In this document: positions 47,873 to 59,540 of the stretch, piece by piece
Position numbering within the stretch: position 1 is the first letter of the stretch
Layout: each line of letters begins with the position of its first letter
Source of the DNA: Medicago truncatula
Taxonomy: Eukaryota; Streptophyta; Magnoliopsida; Fabales; Fabaceae
Direction: 5' to 3'
DNA length: 64,000 bases
Assembly: GCF_003473485.1 (NCBI RefSeq)
Contig: NC_053047.1
Coordinates: 11,299,001 to 11,363,000, forward strand
Translations under genes and position numbers: made by a program
Notes under the pieces: model-generated
The model's input: the letters and a program-made list of their open reading frames with translations, nothing else
Told to the model about the DNA's origin: nothing
The model's database searches: none

Positions 47873-48427
47873 TTAGTTGTAATTAGGATTGGCCAAAACA
47901 TAACCCTCAATGGCCTTGAAAAGAGCATCCCCCTTGGCTTTGCCTTCCTCAACCTCCTTTTCAATTGGCTTAGCATCTCCTTTGGTTTGGTATTTAACTG
48001 TCGTCTTTCCAACAGACCCTCCATTTGAGCCTTCAACCAATTTCGCTTCAAATGATATCTTTTCGACTGTCTCTGGCAACCCGACTCCTCCAACTATACT
48101 ATAGTTATATCCCAAGTTTGCTTCATCAATTGCATCAATTTGGTGCAACACATACAAGGTTTGTCCTCCTGCAGACATATATGTTGCTTCATCAATAACA
48201 TAAAAAAACATATGATACATTTTGTATAGAAAATGTGTTTACTAACCCTCAACGAAAGTGAGCTTCTTGATGGTGCCGGCACCACCATTTCCCTCGACGG
48301 TTTCAACACTCTTGATGGCATCAACAGCTTTTGGGATGATATCATCAGAGTCATGGACAAGAGCTTTGTAAAGCTTAGCAGGAGCAACTGTAGAGGTGGT
48401 TTCTTGCTCAAATGTGAATACACCCAT
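47873..48427 (-). CDS. PR10: PR-10 (Bet v 1 family) protein, copy C, intact
   Basis: Exon 1 48427-48247, intron 48246-48169 (78 bp, GTTAGT...TGCAG, splitting a Gly codon after its first base at residue 61, the conserved PR-10 intron site), exon 2 48168-47873; 158 aa, the family's usual length. Begins [20 protein letters not shown]; glycine-rich P-loop GNGGAGT at residues 46-52; YNYSIVGG motif; C-terminal helix ending LANPNYN. Closest to legume Pi49/ABR17-type class-10 pathogenesis-related proteins: small cytosolic proteins with a large hydrophobic cavity that bind ligands such as cytokinins or flavonoids and are induced by pathogens, ABA and stress. No signal peptide. AATAAA at 47810-47805. 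Only intact copy of the three. Confidence 0.95.
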
Positions 48428-48548
48428 GTTTGGTTTGATTTGATAATTTGGTGATGAAGTTTCAAAGGGGAATTAAGAAAAAACAAGTAGTATTTGAGAA
48501 CAAGATATGTATGTTGGTGTGTGGCTTATGAGCATATGGAAGCCTTTG

Positions 48549-48585
48549 TGTTTATAGGCACTGTCTTGGTGTGAACTTGTTGACT
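48549..48585 (-). promoter_or_regulatory. PR-10 copy C promoter: TATA variant and W-box
   Basis: Minus strand CTATAAACA (48557-48549) where copies A and B have CTATAAATA; TTGACT (W-box core) on the plus strand at 48580-48585, shared with A, absent in B. Confidence 0.5.
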
Positions 48586-48869
48586 CAATGTCACAAATGA
48601 GAAGCTGCACAGATAAATTCAACAATGGTGTGCTTTGCATCGAGTGCTGTGAATTCAAAAAGAAAATAACGCACCGCCAACCATGAGAAACAAATCATGA
48701 ATTTAAATAGCTTTTTTTTATAGACGCCCTTCCAGAAGAACCTCCTTTTTTTTTTTTTGAATAAAGAAGAACCTCCTTTTTTATTGTATTTCAATGTTTT
48801 AAAAAAATTTCTTCAAAAAGAAGAGTGCACATCTTTACAACTTCATCAAAATCCTCAAAATAAGGAGAT

Positions 48870-49203
48870 TATTTACATTGGCTAGAAGAGACCTCCAGAG
48901 GGTTGGATCAAACTCAATAGTGATGGGGCTTGTAAAAGGAATAATGAGGCTTCGGGGTCGCGGAGGCTTGTTTTGCAACTCAGATGGACGTTGGATTAAA
49001 GGCTACATTAAGAAGATTGGTTTGTGTGATTTACTACATGCGAAGATGTGAGGCTTGTATTTAGGGTTGGTGATGGCTTTGAGAGACCGCATTCCACAAC
49101 TCATTGTGGAGAGTGATTCAAAGCTCTTGATTGACATGACAACGTATAAATGTAATCTTGGGGGGATTGTTCTTATTTCGGTGAGACGTATTCGCAATCT
49201 TTT
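48870..49203 (+). pseudogene. Second RNase H-like remnant, unit C, left part
   Basis: Counterpart of 11400-11735; interrupted at CAATCTTTT by the solo LTR and resumed at 61197. Confidence 0.6.
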
Positions 49204-49468
49204 TGTAACGCCCTCTCTAATTATTTGATTATTTTAAATGAGTTTAGAATATACTTATATGATTTGTGTGATTTATATGATTTATATTGATGAGTGATAT
49301 TTTGTTATGATATATGTTATATATTTATTAATATAATATATATGTTATTTGATTTAGAAATATATATATATGCTATTTGATTTAAAAATATAATATATGT
49401 TATTTGATTTAGGAATGTATAAATGTGATTTGTTATAGATATAATTGTTATTTATTATTGTTATAGAA

Positions 49469-49501
<33 letters not shown>

Positions 49502-50105
49502 TGGGATAGAATATTAATATTTGGATTTAAGATAAAAATAAGTAGGTTAAAGATTTATATAAATAGGAGAGACCTAGTTTAGAAAAACATAACGTACGTA
49601 CGACTGCTTTTGGAGAAAAGGGAGAAAAGCCAAGAGAAGAGGGAGAGACCTAGAGGGGCTGCGATTTCTTGATTATAAGGTAAGGGTGAGACTAACTTTG
49701 CAATTCTATTAAGTATGTGAATCAATGGTTAGGTTTAACATGATGTAGGATGAGTTTTTGAGGAATTGAAAAGTAGGTTAAAATTGTAGAATTAATGAAT
49801 AAACGGTGGAAACTTGTTAAAAAGATGTAGAAACTGTCCTTAGACCTTAGATAATGATTAAGATGAATTAATGAATCGAAATTAGGCTTAAAACCTTGAG
49901 AAAGGATTGAATTGGAGAAAACGAAAACTAGGTCAAAACCTTAGAATTGATGATCAAACGGTGAGAATTGGTTTAATTGATGTAGAAAGTGTTCCTAGAC
50001 CTTAGATAATGTTTAGGACGAACTTTGGAATCAAGAACAAGCTTAGAACCATGTGAATCGTCGAGTTTTTGTGAAAATAGGAAGCCTGGCCGTAGCGACA
50101 TTCAT

Positions 50106-50241
50106 CGCTCGCCACGGCGAGCTATGAACCTCGCCTCGCGAGTGATGATCTTCATCGCTCGCCACGCGAGCCTTCCCCTTCGCCTCGCGAGTGTTTTGGT
50201 ATTGCTCGCCATTGCGAGCAACCTTACTCGCCATAGCGAGC
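50106..50241. repeat. CTCGC/GCGAG palindrome cluster in the solo LTR
   Basis: CTCGCCACGGCGAG, CTCGCGAG variants, CTCGCCATTGCGAG and CTCGCCATAGCGAG; continues across the nested insertion at 58428-58467 (CTCGCCACGGCGAG, CTCGCCCCGCGAG). Confidence 0.8.
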
Positions 50242-50377
50242 CAAGGCAGAGAGCATGTTAGATTTTGTGTTCCGACCTTTTGAGTTGAACCTTAGATGCC
50301 TTTGAGTACCTTTAGGTGCCTACTATTGATTAGAGAATGATTTAGAACGAGATTGAACCTAGAACAACCTTAGTTGG

Positions 50378-51700
50378 TGATAAGTGCCAGAAATTAGTTA
50401 AATAACATATATATTTTAGGCACTTTAATTACTTGTTTTACAAATTATCTCATGAAAATCTCCAAAATAATAGATTAGTACTACTTTATGCTTTTTATGT
50501 TTAATACCAACCAATTATGTAGGGATTTGCTTTCCAAGAGAAAAAGATCAAAGAAAGTGAAGAAAATTAGATGTTGTCATCGTGGCTAAGCAAAGTCAAA
50601 GCCATGCCAAAGCAATGCAAGTCAGAGAGCAAAAGAAATCTGAATATGGGAGCGTGGCTAAGCAAAGTCAAAGCCATGAAGCGTGGCTAAGCGAGAGATA
50701 TGCGTGGCTAGGCGAGATAAGGCGGTTTTGGACATCCAATGCTGATGTGGCAGAAACCCAATGGGGAAGAAATCTGAGTATGGCTAAGCAAAGTGAGCGT
50801 GGCTAAGCCACGATGCAATTTTCCAGAATTATATAAATAGCCCCAAACCTTAATCCAGAAGAGATATCTCATATCATAGACCACTTGAGGGAGAGAAAAA
50901 AGCAGGGGAAAACCAGAGAGAACTTAAGGAGCAAGGAGCACAAGGATTGAGGGAATCTCCAAGATCATTGAGACATCATGGCTTGCTCATTTCATCTCTT
51001 CTTTTCTCCTTGTAAGGTTACCATGACAATGTGTAGCTAAACTCTTTTTGTTGGGATTGAATGTAATCAACTCTATTAGTATGTATTCCCTTTGATTATG
51101 ATGTTGTTTGTTCTTAGTTATCTTTTGATGTTGAGGTTATTCTTGTTTTCCATTTTGATCTTATGGATTTGAATCGTGATTGAAAAATACCTTTTGAATC
51201 TAGGTTAGAATAATCTTCTATCAAATCTCTTGTTCTAGATATGGAATTAGGTTTTGGTAATCACTTTGACTATTGGAACTTAAAGCTTTTGCATCATTGA
51301 ATAGTTTGGGAAATCAACTATACAACGATACAATCGACTAGTGGATCGTTTAGTAGTTTGGGAAATCAACGATTGAACGACTCAATAGAATTCACGACGT
51401 CATTTGGACACGAATGATGTTGTCGAGCGATATGTGATAATATCAATTGATAATTAGGATCTGCAACACTAATCCGAGAATACATATGAATAGGTTGATG
51501 AAGTTTAATCCCAACATAACCATTTCCCTGTTAACTCTCGTCCCATTTACCTTTCTGTAGTTCTATAGTTTATGAACAAAAACAACTTCGAAACCCTAGC
51601 TCAGAACGATATGAATTGTTGAACGGCTTAGAATATCGCACCAGTCCCTGTGGAGACGATATAAATACTTACTATTGTTTGATGCAAAAATACTACATCA
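50378..51700 (+). repeat. 5' LTR of the nested element
   Basis: 1323 bp. Contains repeated GCGTGGCTAAGC motifs (50580-50815). The 74-codon frame at 50582 (and 57292) is within the LTR and not a gene. Confidence 0.9.
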
Positions 51701-51703
51701 AAA

Positions 51704-51722
51704 TGGCGCCGCTGCCGGGGAC
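51704..51722 (+). other. Primer-binding site of the nested element
   Basis: TGGCGCCGCTGCCGGGGAC, three bases after the LTR end; close to the Athila-type tRNA-Asp PBS. Confidence 0.7.
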
Positions 51723-51897
51723 TGGCGTTTAGATATTTGAAGCATTGCGACAATTTTTATTGTTTTGAGCATTTGTATATAATCTGTATATATTTTTCTC
51801 TTTTGTATAGTTGTTTGCACTAACCCCTCTTTGGTATACAAAGAAAAGTTTCTTGTTAGTTTTTTTTCCGTTTCAGGTTCGTCACAAAAACGAAATC

Positions 51898-52593
51898 ATG
51901 GCTGATCATGGTTATAACAACTTCTACACTCCATTCGAGTATGAATCATATCAACAATATCAACAACATCCTTCTGAAGAGGAACGAATATCAAAGATGG
52001 AAAATATTTTGAATTTGTTCATGCAGCAATCCATGATAAACATGCAAGATACTAACCAAAGATTGAAAAATTTATCATGTCAAATGGAGCAAATGCAGCT
52101 GCAACTTTCAGACATAGATGTTCAAATCAGCAATCGATTCCTTCATGAAAAGCACGAAGATGTTTCAATTGAGAATGATGAATTTTGTGAGATTGTTGAG
52201 GAAGGAGTTGATCAAACCGAGGAAGGTACAACATTGGAAGGATGTGGTGAATTTGAAATTGCACAAGAAATAGACACATCGCACAAAGAAGAATTTCTTC
52301 AAGAACGACCATATACTGAAGAGGCCAGAACTGTTGAAAATGTAGAAGTGATGGAGGGGACAGAGAAAAAGGAACGGATACTAAGCATGGAAGAATCAAT
52401 GGAAGGAAAGGGGAAGAAAGTGAACAAGGTGGAGATTGATCGGGTCATAGATGAGATATGTGCCTTGTTCAACAAACCAAAGTTAGGGAGGATATGGACT
52501 CCACATCAGCTGTACCTAAAGTTCATGGAATTCCTCCCAAAGAGCAGGATTACAAAAAATGATGTGTTGTCCGTGTCATTTTGGCCACCCTAA
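51898..52593 (+). CDS. Nested-element ORF1, coiled-coil gag-linker-like protein
   Basis: 231 aa from MADHGYNNFYTPFEYESYQQ. The frame is open from 51811, but a splice-acceptor-like TTCCGTTTCAG lies before 51898 and the inner ATG suits better. ERISKMENILNLFMQQSMIN and QRLKNLSCQMEQMQ resemble the gag linker region of Athila-type polyproteins (a predicted coiled coil around residues 25-75), followed by an acidic, Glu-rich stretch. No zinc knuckle or capsid fold. Probably a reduced gag derivative; may be partly decayed. Confidence 0.6.
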   Translation: MADHGYNNFYTPFEYESYQQYQQHPSEEERISKMENILNLFMQQSMINMQDTNQRLKNLSCQMEQMQLQLSDIDVQISNRFLHEKHEDVSIENDEFCEIVEEGVDQTEEGTTLEGCGEFEIAQEIDTSHKEEFLQERPYTEEARTVENVEVMEGTEKKERILSMEESMEGKGKKVNKVEIDRVIDEICALFNKPKLGRIWTPHQLYLKFMEFLPKSRITKNDVLSVSFWPP

Positions 52594-52621
52594 CGAAACA
52601 GGCGTCGAGCTAACGACGTTA

Positions 52622-52649
52622 AACAAGCGCTTGTTGGGAGGCAACCCAA
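52622..52649 (+). other. Conserved palindrome/hairpin after ORF1
   Basis: AACAAGCGCTTGTT is a perfect 14-bp palindrome (52622-52635), overlapping TTGGG-AGGCAA-CCCAA (52634-52649). It lies 30 bp after the ORF1 stop. From memory, a very similar motif lies after pol in Athila elements of many plants. Confidence 0.7.
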
Positions 52650-54008
52650 TTTTGTAAGTATTTATGTTTTCATAATGCATTATAGGATCCATAATTAAAT
52701 TTTACATTGGCAAGCTTTCACACAAATGTAAAATTCAAAAATTCTGGTCTCTGCTATGCTCGCTAAGCGAGATGTTTCTTGGCCAAGCGATGGAATCAGA
52801 AAATAAAAAAAAAAAGTGCAACTTACTATGTTAATTGCCACTAACTTTCTCATTAACTCACTCACCTACCTTTTATACTACCCAAAACCAGTTCTAACAC
52901 TCACACACCACAACAATTACACGTTCTCTCTCATCAAATCCTTTCAAACCTTCTCTCACACTAAACTTGTCAAAAATCAAAATTTACATTCAAAAGTCCA
53001 ATTTGCAACTAAAACTTGTGAAATTTTTCTTGTGAAATTCAAAATTCAACATCAGGTATGACACCCTTAACTTGTCTTTATACTATTTACTCAAGATTAT
53101 TTTTTTATTTTTTTAAAAGGCATGAATTTTAGGGTGTTTTGTTTCAAGTTGTTAACAAGAAGTAGAATCGAAAGAAAAAGAGGAATTAGGTTGAATTGTA
53201 TGTTGGGTGACTTAATTTTGTCTTTGGACAACTTAGAATCACAACCATTTTTGAATTATATTCTTTCTTTTGCAATGACCCATTTGTAAATTTTTGAATA
53301 AAAGGGTTTTAATGAAGAAAAATCCACAAAGTGATGCAGTTCTTGTGATTCTAATTCATGCACTATGATCTTATTTGGACTTTACAATCCCTATTTGTTA
53401 AGGAAAGAATTTGATTGTGTTTTGTGTGTATCTGAATGTTACTTGTGTGTACTCTCAATTTGGGTATTTTTGAGAATATTTTGATCATTATGTGAGTAAT
53501 ATAATTGTGCATCATGCATGTCACTAATATCATGAAGAGTGGGTTTGTAAGATGTCATTTTTGTGTTTCACAACTATGGGTAAATTCATATAAAAATAGT
53601 AGCATGTGTTTCTTCCAGAATTTAACATTGATGAGTAGTGTTTTTGGCATTAGTGGTATCTCAGAAGTAGTGCTATAGGTATGGTAATTGAAATGGATTT
53701 TAGAATATATATATATGTTCCCACCCTAATCAAATGCTTTGAGCCAAAATGTAGTGAGTCAAAATGTTTATGCCAACACAGTTTAATGTAGGGAAAATCC
53801 TGAAAATTTTGAGTTCCGTGGCTAAGCCACTTATGTGCTGGCCAAGCCACCATGACAGCTACAGAAAAAGAAAACAAAAATTCTTTCACTTAAATCTGAA
53901 GCTGTTTTATGTTTTACTTAGCCTATTCTGACATATTTCTAATCCATTCTTACTTGATCTAATTGTTTTGCATTGTATATTTGGTTGTGTTTCTTATGTT
54001 TTGTAGGA
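52650..54008. other. Internal non-coding region of the nested element
   Basis: Between ORF1 and ORF2; includes GGCCAAGC/GCTAAGC motifs like those in the LTR (52755-52790, 53818-53850) and ends with an acceptor-like TATGTTTTGTAG before ORF2. No other ORF supported. Confidence 0.5.
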
Positions 54009-55349
54009 ATGGGACCGAAAAAGACCAACACTTCCTCACGTGCCGCAAGCAAGAAACAGAAGACTGTTGCAAGTTCTTCGAGGTCGAGGGTACAAGAACC
54101 ATTTGACTCTCTCAGATTCAAAGGTCCTTATCAACAACAGAGATATAAGGACTTACTAGAGCGGACATTTTGGTCAGAAAAAGTTTTTCAAATTAAAAAG
54201 AATGGGCAGTATAGGGGAATAGCTCAAATAATTTGCACAAGGAAATGGGAAATTTTGGTGAATCCTCCTACACTTCTGAATTATGATATAATCCGAGAGT
54301 TCTATGCTAACTCCATTCCAACTGACCCAGATGAAGACTTTTCTTTCACCACTTTTGTCCGTGGAAGGACAATCCGCTTTGATAGAAATGCAATTAATGC
54401 ATACTTAGGCAACCCACTCAATCTCCCAGATAACCAGTTGTGTGCCTTTCATGAGAAGCAGACCAAGGGAGATTGGAACCATGAGGAGATTGCACAGGGT
54501 ATATTTCGAGAGGGGAAGACCTATGAACGTAACCCAAATGGGCAACCCATCAAAGCCCATAAGCATGACATGAATACCCCTGCTCAAGTAATCCTCCACC
54601 TCATTCTCCATAATATCCGTCCCAAAAGCCACACCTCATCTACTACTCTTGATGTTACCCCCCTTCTTTACTACATCCTAGCCAATGAACAAGTAGACAT
54701 TGCTAGGGTCATTTCTCAAGAAATGAAGATAGTTGCTGAGAGCGGGATCAAACCACCTGCTAAACATAATTGTCCCCTTACTTTTCCCGGCCTGATCATC
54801 GGACTTTGTCATAAGGCCCGAATAGTTATACCTGCCCAAGTTCATGAAACCATCAAGCATCCTATTACGGACACATATATTGGACGATATTGCACAGGTA
54901 GTCGAGCTAGAGCAAGGGCAGAAGCCCCTCAAACTCAATCAACCCCTCAAGAAGCACAACCTGCACCTACACCCCAACAATTTCTATTTTCTGAGTGGGA
55001 TCCAAGATACTTGGCTGCTTATACCTACACTTGGGATCAAAATGAAGCTAATCATAGAGCCCTTAACACTATTCAAGACTCTATGTACAGGTTGCAGCTG
55101 CAGTTTGGAGTTCCACAGGCTCTTACGCACCAGTTGATGACTCCAGATGCTTTCCAGGCGCATGTTGCTTGGCCTGGGGTCAGGCCATTTTATCCAGGGG
55201 GGACGAGTGCTGCTGTTGCTAAATCAAGTGATGAAGAAGAAGGTGAAGAAGGTGAAGAAGGCAACGAGGATGATGGAGAAGAAGGTGGAAGCAATGATGT
55301 CGGCGATACAGGGAGTGAGGAAGCCAGTGATGCCATGGAGTCAGATTGA
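54009..55349 (+). CDS. Nested-element ORF2, plant-transposon-type (PF20167/ATHILA ORF-like) protein
   Basis: 446 aa from MGPKKTNTSSRAASKKQK (the longer frame from 53973 begins inside the likely intron). Basic N-terminus with nuclear-localisation-like KKQK; residues ~50-330 have the pattern of the putative plant transposon protein domain (REFYANSIP, FVRGRTIRFDRNAINAYLGN, LLYYILANEQVDIARVISQE, IGLCHKARIVIP); C-terminal ~45 residues strongly acidic (DEEEGEEGEEGNEDDGEEGG). In Athila-type elements an ORF at this place, 3' of pol, is called env-like and is made from a spliced RNA. Function unknown. Fully open, in keeping with a young element. Confidence 0.75.
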   Translation: MGPKKTNTSSRAASKKQKTVASSSRSRVQEPFDSLRFKGPYQQQRYKDLLERTFWSEKVFQIKKNGQYRGIAQIICTRKWEILVNPPTLLNYDIIREFYANSIPTDPDEDFSFTTFVRGRTIRFDRNAINAYLGNPLNLPDNQLCAFHEKQTKGDWNHEEIAQGIFREGKTYERNPNGQPIKAHKHDMNTPAQVILHLILHNIRPKSHTSSTTLDVTPLLYYILANEQVDIARVISQEMKIVAESGIKPPAKHNCPLTFPGLIIGLCHKARIVIPAQVHETIKHPITDTYIGRYCTGSRARARAEAPQTQSTPQEAQPAPTPQQFLFSEWDPRYLAAYTYTWDQNEANHRALNTIQDSMYRLQLQFGVPQALTHQLMTPDAFQAHVAWPGVRPFYPGGTSAAVAKSSDEEEGEEGEEGNEDDGEEGGSNDVGDTGSEEASDAMESD

Positions 55350-57087
55350 TGTAGAGAGAGATAGAGACTGAAAAGCTCACCTTTACTGAGTGATGTCTTT
55401 TATAGCTTTTAGTCTATTTTATTCTCTCAATCTCCACTTTATTATCTTATTTTGCACTTTTATTTGGAACAATGGTACTATTTTGTTTATGTGATGTTGA
55501 ACAGCTGTTTTGTTTATGTACTTTTTACATCCTAGTACTATTTTGTTGTTAAACAAGTGTTTCATTTGTGCACTTCTGTTGAAGAAGAAGTACTCATGTT
55601 TTGAACAAGTGTCTCTGTAATGACAATGGTCATATGTTTTGATGATGGATGTGTATGCTTAAAGCTGTTTCAAATGTTTGAATGATCCAAAGTTGAGTGA
55701 ATCAACAACAGATGCATGATAGTGATGGAAAATTTAACGAATTGCACAAAGCCAAGGTACATGTTTCTTGCTTTTCTAGAATAATAACTTGAATTTGAAA
55801 TGTGTACTTCACACAAAAGTTATTTCATGCAGTTCTCCGCAATAACATGTTTGTTATGTGAACCACTTAGTTCTAGCCAAAAAGTGAGGAAACCTCAGTT
55901 TGTACTATATGCAAGGAGACCGGCACTCATTGTTTTAACTCGGTCGCTTTATGTTAAATCCGATAATTGTTTTGAGTTGTGTGAAGGCATGGAAAGGATC
56001 AAGGCGCATTTTTGTTTAATGAGCGAAACATACTTGACCAAAAATAGCCTACCTTGTGAGAAGAGCGAGTATTTGCTAACCCACTTGAGCCAAATAAATC
56101 AGGGTCCTCAATTATGAACTGTCAATTCATAAGCATATGAATTTGCCTTAAAGTTTTTCAAAATCCAGTTCATTTTTGTCGCACTATCGGAACCTGATAT
56201 GTTTTTAATTGTTGAACCCTAAACCTTCATTGTTTATTTGTCCCTTTTGCCATAGAATAAGGGAACATTCAAATAGGGTATGTTTTTATTCAAGTTGGGG
56301 AGAAAAGGTGGATGTAAATCATTTGTCAAGTAAATTGGTGTAATTAGAAGTTTTTGATCAAGACAACATTGTTTGTAAATACAAAAAGAAAAAGAAAATG
56401 AAAAATGTGTACATGATAAAGAAAAAAAGAGAAAAAGAAGAAAAAGAAAGAAAAGTCCAAAAATAGAATAAGTTGTCAAGATCAAGGAGTGTCATGTTTA
56501 ACACCAAGGTTTGTTTAGAATTAAGGGGATTCTTGAAAAAATTCTTTTGAATGTGAATAGAAGGAATGTTCCCTTATGCTTGGCCATTTGAATTCAATCG
56601 ACCCACAAATGTCCTTTCTTTTGTAGCCAAGCCAAATTACAACCCTAAAAGACCTTTTGATCCATGCTTTTGTGCTTTTTAAGATGATATTTGGATGGAC
56701 ACATAACTTGATCGGGATGTTAACTTGATTGTCGGATGTGTGTTCAAAACCCTCACACAATGATTTCATTTTGTTTCATTTACTTATAAAGAAGTGTGTT
56801 AGGTGTGGTTCACTAGTAGCCGTGTTTTTGACTTGAACTGCATGACATGAATCTTGTGTTTAGGACCTGTTTCATATTCACAGTTCATTTCCAGATCAAC
56901 GAGAGACTTGAGACTTGCCCGTGTAATTCACAGTTGAATCATGCACTCTAATCTTTTATATCAAAATTGATTGATTCATGATTTTCTCAAACCATATTTT
57001 GCATCCAAACAATTGTTCAAGGCATGTAAATTTTCATTTTTAAGTCCTTTGCTTGAGGACAAACAAAAATTTAGGTTGGGGAGAGTT
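55350..57087. other. 3' non-coding region of the nested element with PPT
   Basis: No supported ORF; purine-rich tract at 56385-56460; ends with GGTTGGGGAGAGTT (57074-57087) abutting the 3' LTR. Confidence 0.6.
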
Positions 57088-58410
57088 TGATAAGTGCCAG
57101 AAATTAGTTAAATAACATATATATTTTAGGCACTTTAATTACTTGTTTTACAAATTATCTCATGAAAATCTCCAAAATAATAGATTAGTACTACTTTATG
57201 CTTTTTATGTTTAATACCAACCAATTATGTAGGGATTTGCTTTCCAAGAGAAAAAGATCAAAGAAAGTGAAGAAGATTAGATGTTGTCATCGTGGCTAAG
57301 CAAAGTCAAAGCCATGCCAAAGCAATGCAAGTCAGAGAGCAAAAGAAATCTGAATATGGGAGCGTGGCTAAGCAAAGTCAAAGCCATGAAGCGTGGCTAA
57401 GCGAGAGATATGCGTGGCTAGGCGAGATAAGGCGGTTTTGGACATCCAATGCTGATGTGGCAGAAACCCAATGGGGAAGAAATCTGAGTATGGCTAAGCA
57501 AAGTGAGCGTGGCTAAGCCACGATGCAATTTTCCAGAATTATATAAATAGCCCCAAACCTTAATCCAGAAGAGATATCTCATATCATAGACCACTTGAGG
57601 GAGAGAAAAAAGCAGGGGAAAACCAGAGAGAACTTAAGGAGCAAGGAGCACAAGGATTGAGGGAATCTCCAAGATCATTGAGACATCATGGCTTGCTCAT
57701 TTCATCTCTTCTTTTCTCCTTGTAAGGTTACCATGACAATGTGTAGCTAAACTCTTTTTGTTGGGATTGAATGTAATCAACTCTATTAGTATGTATTCCC
57801 TTTGATTATGATGTTGTTTGTTCTTAGTTATCTTTTGATGTTGAGGTTATTCTTGTTTTCCATTTTGATCTTATGGATTTGAATCGTGATTGAAAAATAC
57901 CTTTTGAATCTAGGTTAGAATAATCTTCTATCAAATCTCTTGTTCTAGATATGGAATTAGGTTTTGGTAATCACTTTGACTATTGGAACTTAAAGCTTTT
58001 GCATCATTGAATAGTTTGGGAAATCAACTATACAACGATACAATCGACTAGTGGATCGTTTAGTAGTTTGGGAAATCAACGATTGAACGACTCAATAGAA
58101 TTCACGACGTCATTTGGACACGAATGATGTTGTCGAGCGATATGTGATAATATCAATTGATAATTAGGATCTGCAACACTAATCCGAGAATACATATGAA
58201 TAGGTTGATGAAGTTTAATCCCAACATAACCATTTCCCTGTTAACTCTCGTCCCATTTACCTTTCTGTAGTTCTATAGTTTATGAACAAAAACAACTTCG
58301 AAACCCTAGCTCAGAACGATATGAATTGTTGAACGGCTTAGAATATCGCACCAGTCCCTGTGGAGACGATATAAATACTTACTATTGTTTGATGCAAAAA
58401 TACTACATCA
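57088..58410 (+). repeat. 3' LTR of the nested element
   Basis: 1323 bp, the same length as the 5' LTR; one difference noted. Confidence 0.9.
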
Positions 58411-58599
58411 GTTGGAAAGTTGGCTTGTACTCGCCACGGCGAGCAGATGCTCTCGCCCCGCGAGCACTTCCAGAATTGAGTGTTTTTAGTGCATTGTGAG
58501 ACTTGAGTTGCTTGGATTGGTTAGAAATGAACTTTAGGTACATAGTGTGACCTATCAAAGATAATGATTGTGAATTGTGAAGCTATATTGAAATGCTAA

Positions 58600-58970
58600 G
58601 GGGGCGTTTGTTTTTGGAAAACATAAATTATTCCCGGGAATAACATACCCGGGAATGAAAATATGAAAATTTGATTCTTGGGTATTTGTTAAAAAAAGTG
58701 TTTGGCAAATAACTTGACATTCTTGGAAAAATTGGAAGTTACAATTTTTTTTTTAAATCTATGCATAATATCATGGGAATGCACATTCCCATCTCTTTAC
58801 ATGGGAATATATTCATGGGAATAATGGAAGTTATGGGAAGTTACTCCATTCCCAGGAACCTTTATACCCAGGAATATTTTTTTCTCAACCTCATAACAAA
58901 CATGGGTATAATCATTCCCTAGCCATGTATTCCCGGGAATGTCATTCTTAACCTTGAAACAAACACCCCC
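58600..58970. mobile_element. Tourist-like (PIF/Harbinger) MITE in the solo LTR, 371 bp
   Basis: GGGGGCGTTTGTTT and, inward from the right, GGGGGTGTTTGTTT; TAA on both sides (58597-58599, 58971-58973). Interior carries repeated CCCGGGAAT motifs in both orientations. Confidence 0.8.
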
Positions 58971-59470
58971 TAAGTGTTTATAATGTGATTTATTGATTGA
59001 TTGCGTTGCTTGAATTATTATTGAATGATCAGGAAGTTGTTGAAAATGAATTGGTATTAAGCTGTTAATATAATCTGATTATGCTGCTATTGTTATTTAA
59101 CTAAGTTACATGAGTTGTTGTTGATTATCATTTGATATTGTTATATCCTGAGATGTTTATGTGTCGCCTATGTTGCTGTTGTTGGTTATGTGAGATATTT
59201 ATATGCCTTATGTGGAAGATGTTTGATGTTTAAGTTGTTGATGCTTCACATTAATATTGTTATGTTGTGAATTGCAATTGATATATTGATATCTCTCTAT
59301 TGTTGTGTGATTTGACTGTGCTACTGCTGTTATTTAACTAAGTGCATGATGTCTATATATATATATTATGAAATGATGACGTTAGCTCCAAATTATTGGA
59401 TGCATGATGATATGTTGATTACGATGATTACGGTGTTTTGTTGTTAAGAGTCCATGCATAGCATTTCATT

Positions 59471-59540
59471 GAGCTTTGTCCTCACCACGATTAGGAGCTT
59501 TGTCCTCCGCACGTTTTAGGAGCTTTGTCCTCCGCACGAT
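59471..59540. repeat. Tandem AGGAGCTTTGTCCTCC hairpin repeats in the solo LTR
   Basis: Three copies of a ~24-bp unit GAGCTTTGTCCTC(C)-CACGA, each able to form an AGGA/TCCT mini-hairpin. Sits at the place where the chromovirus LTR has its own three mini-hairpins. Confidence 0.7.

Larger units (their letters stand above)
50378..58410 (+). mobile_element. Non-autonomous Athila/Tat-like LTR retrotransposon nested in the solo LTR
   Basis: 8033 bp, LTRs of 1323 bp each (TGATAAGTGCC...ACTACATCA), TSD GTTGG at 50373-50377 and 58411-58415. PBS TGGCGCCGCTGCCGGGGAC just after the 5' LTR resembles the tRNA-Asp PBS of Athila-type elements; PPT GGTTGGGGAGAGTT before the 3' LTR. Encodes two proteins but no protease, RT, RNase H or integrase, so it must depend on another element. 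Very young: I saw one base difference between LTRs (50574 region A versus G at ~57275). Confidence 0.9.

Noticed and set aside
50025-50261. 78- and 63-codon frames in the solo LTR
   Set aside because: Created by the CTCGC/GCGAG repeats; absent as coding in the related LTR.
50582-50806. 74-codon frame repeated at 57292-57516
   Set aside because: Identical because it lies in both LTRs; composed of GCGTGGCTAAGC repeats.
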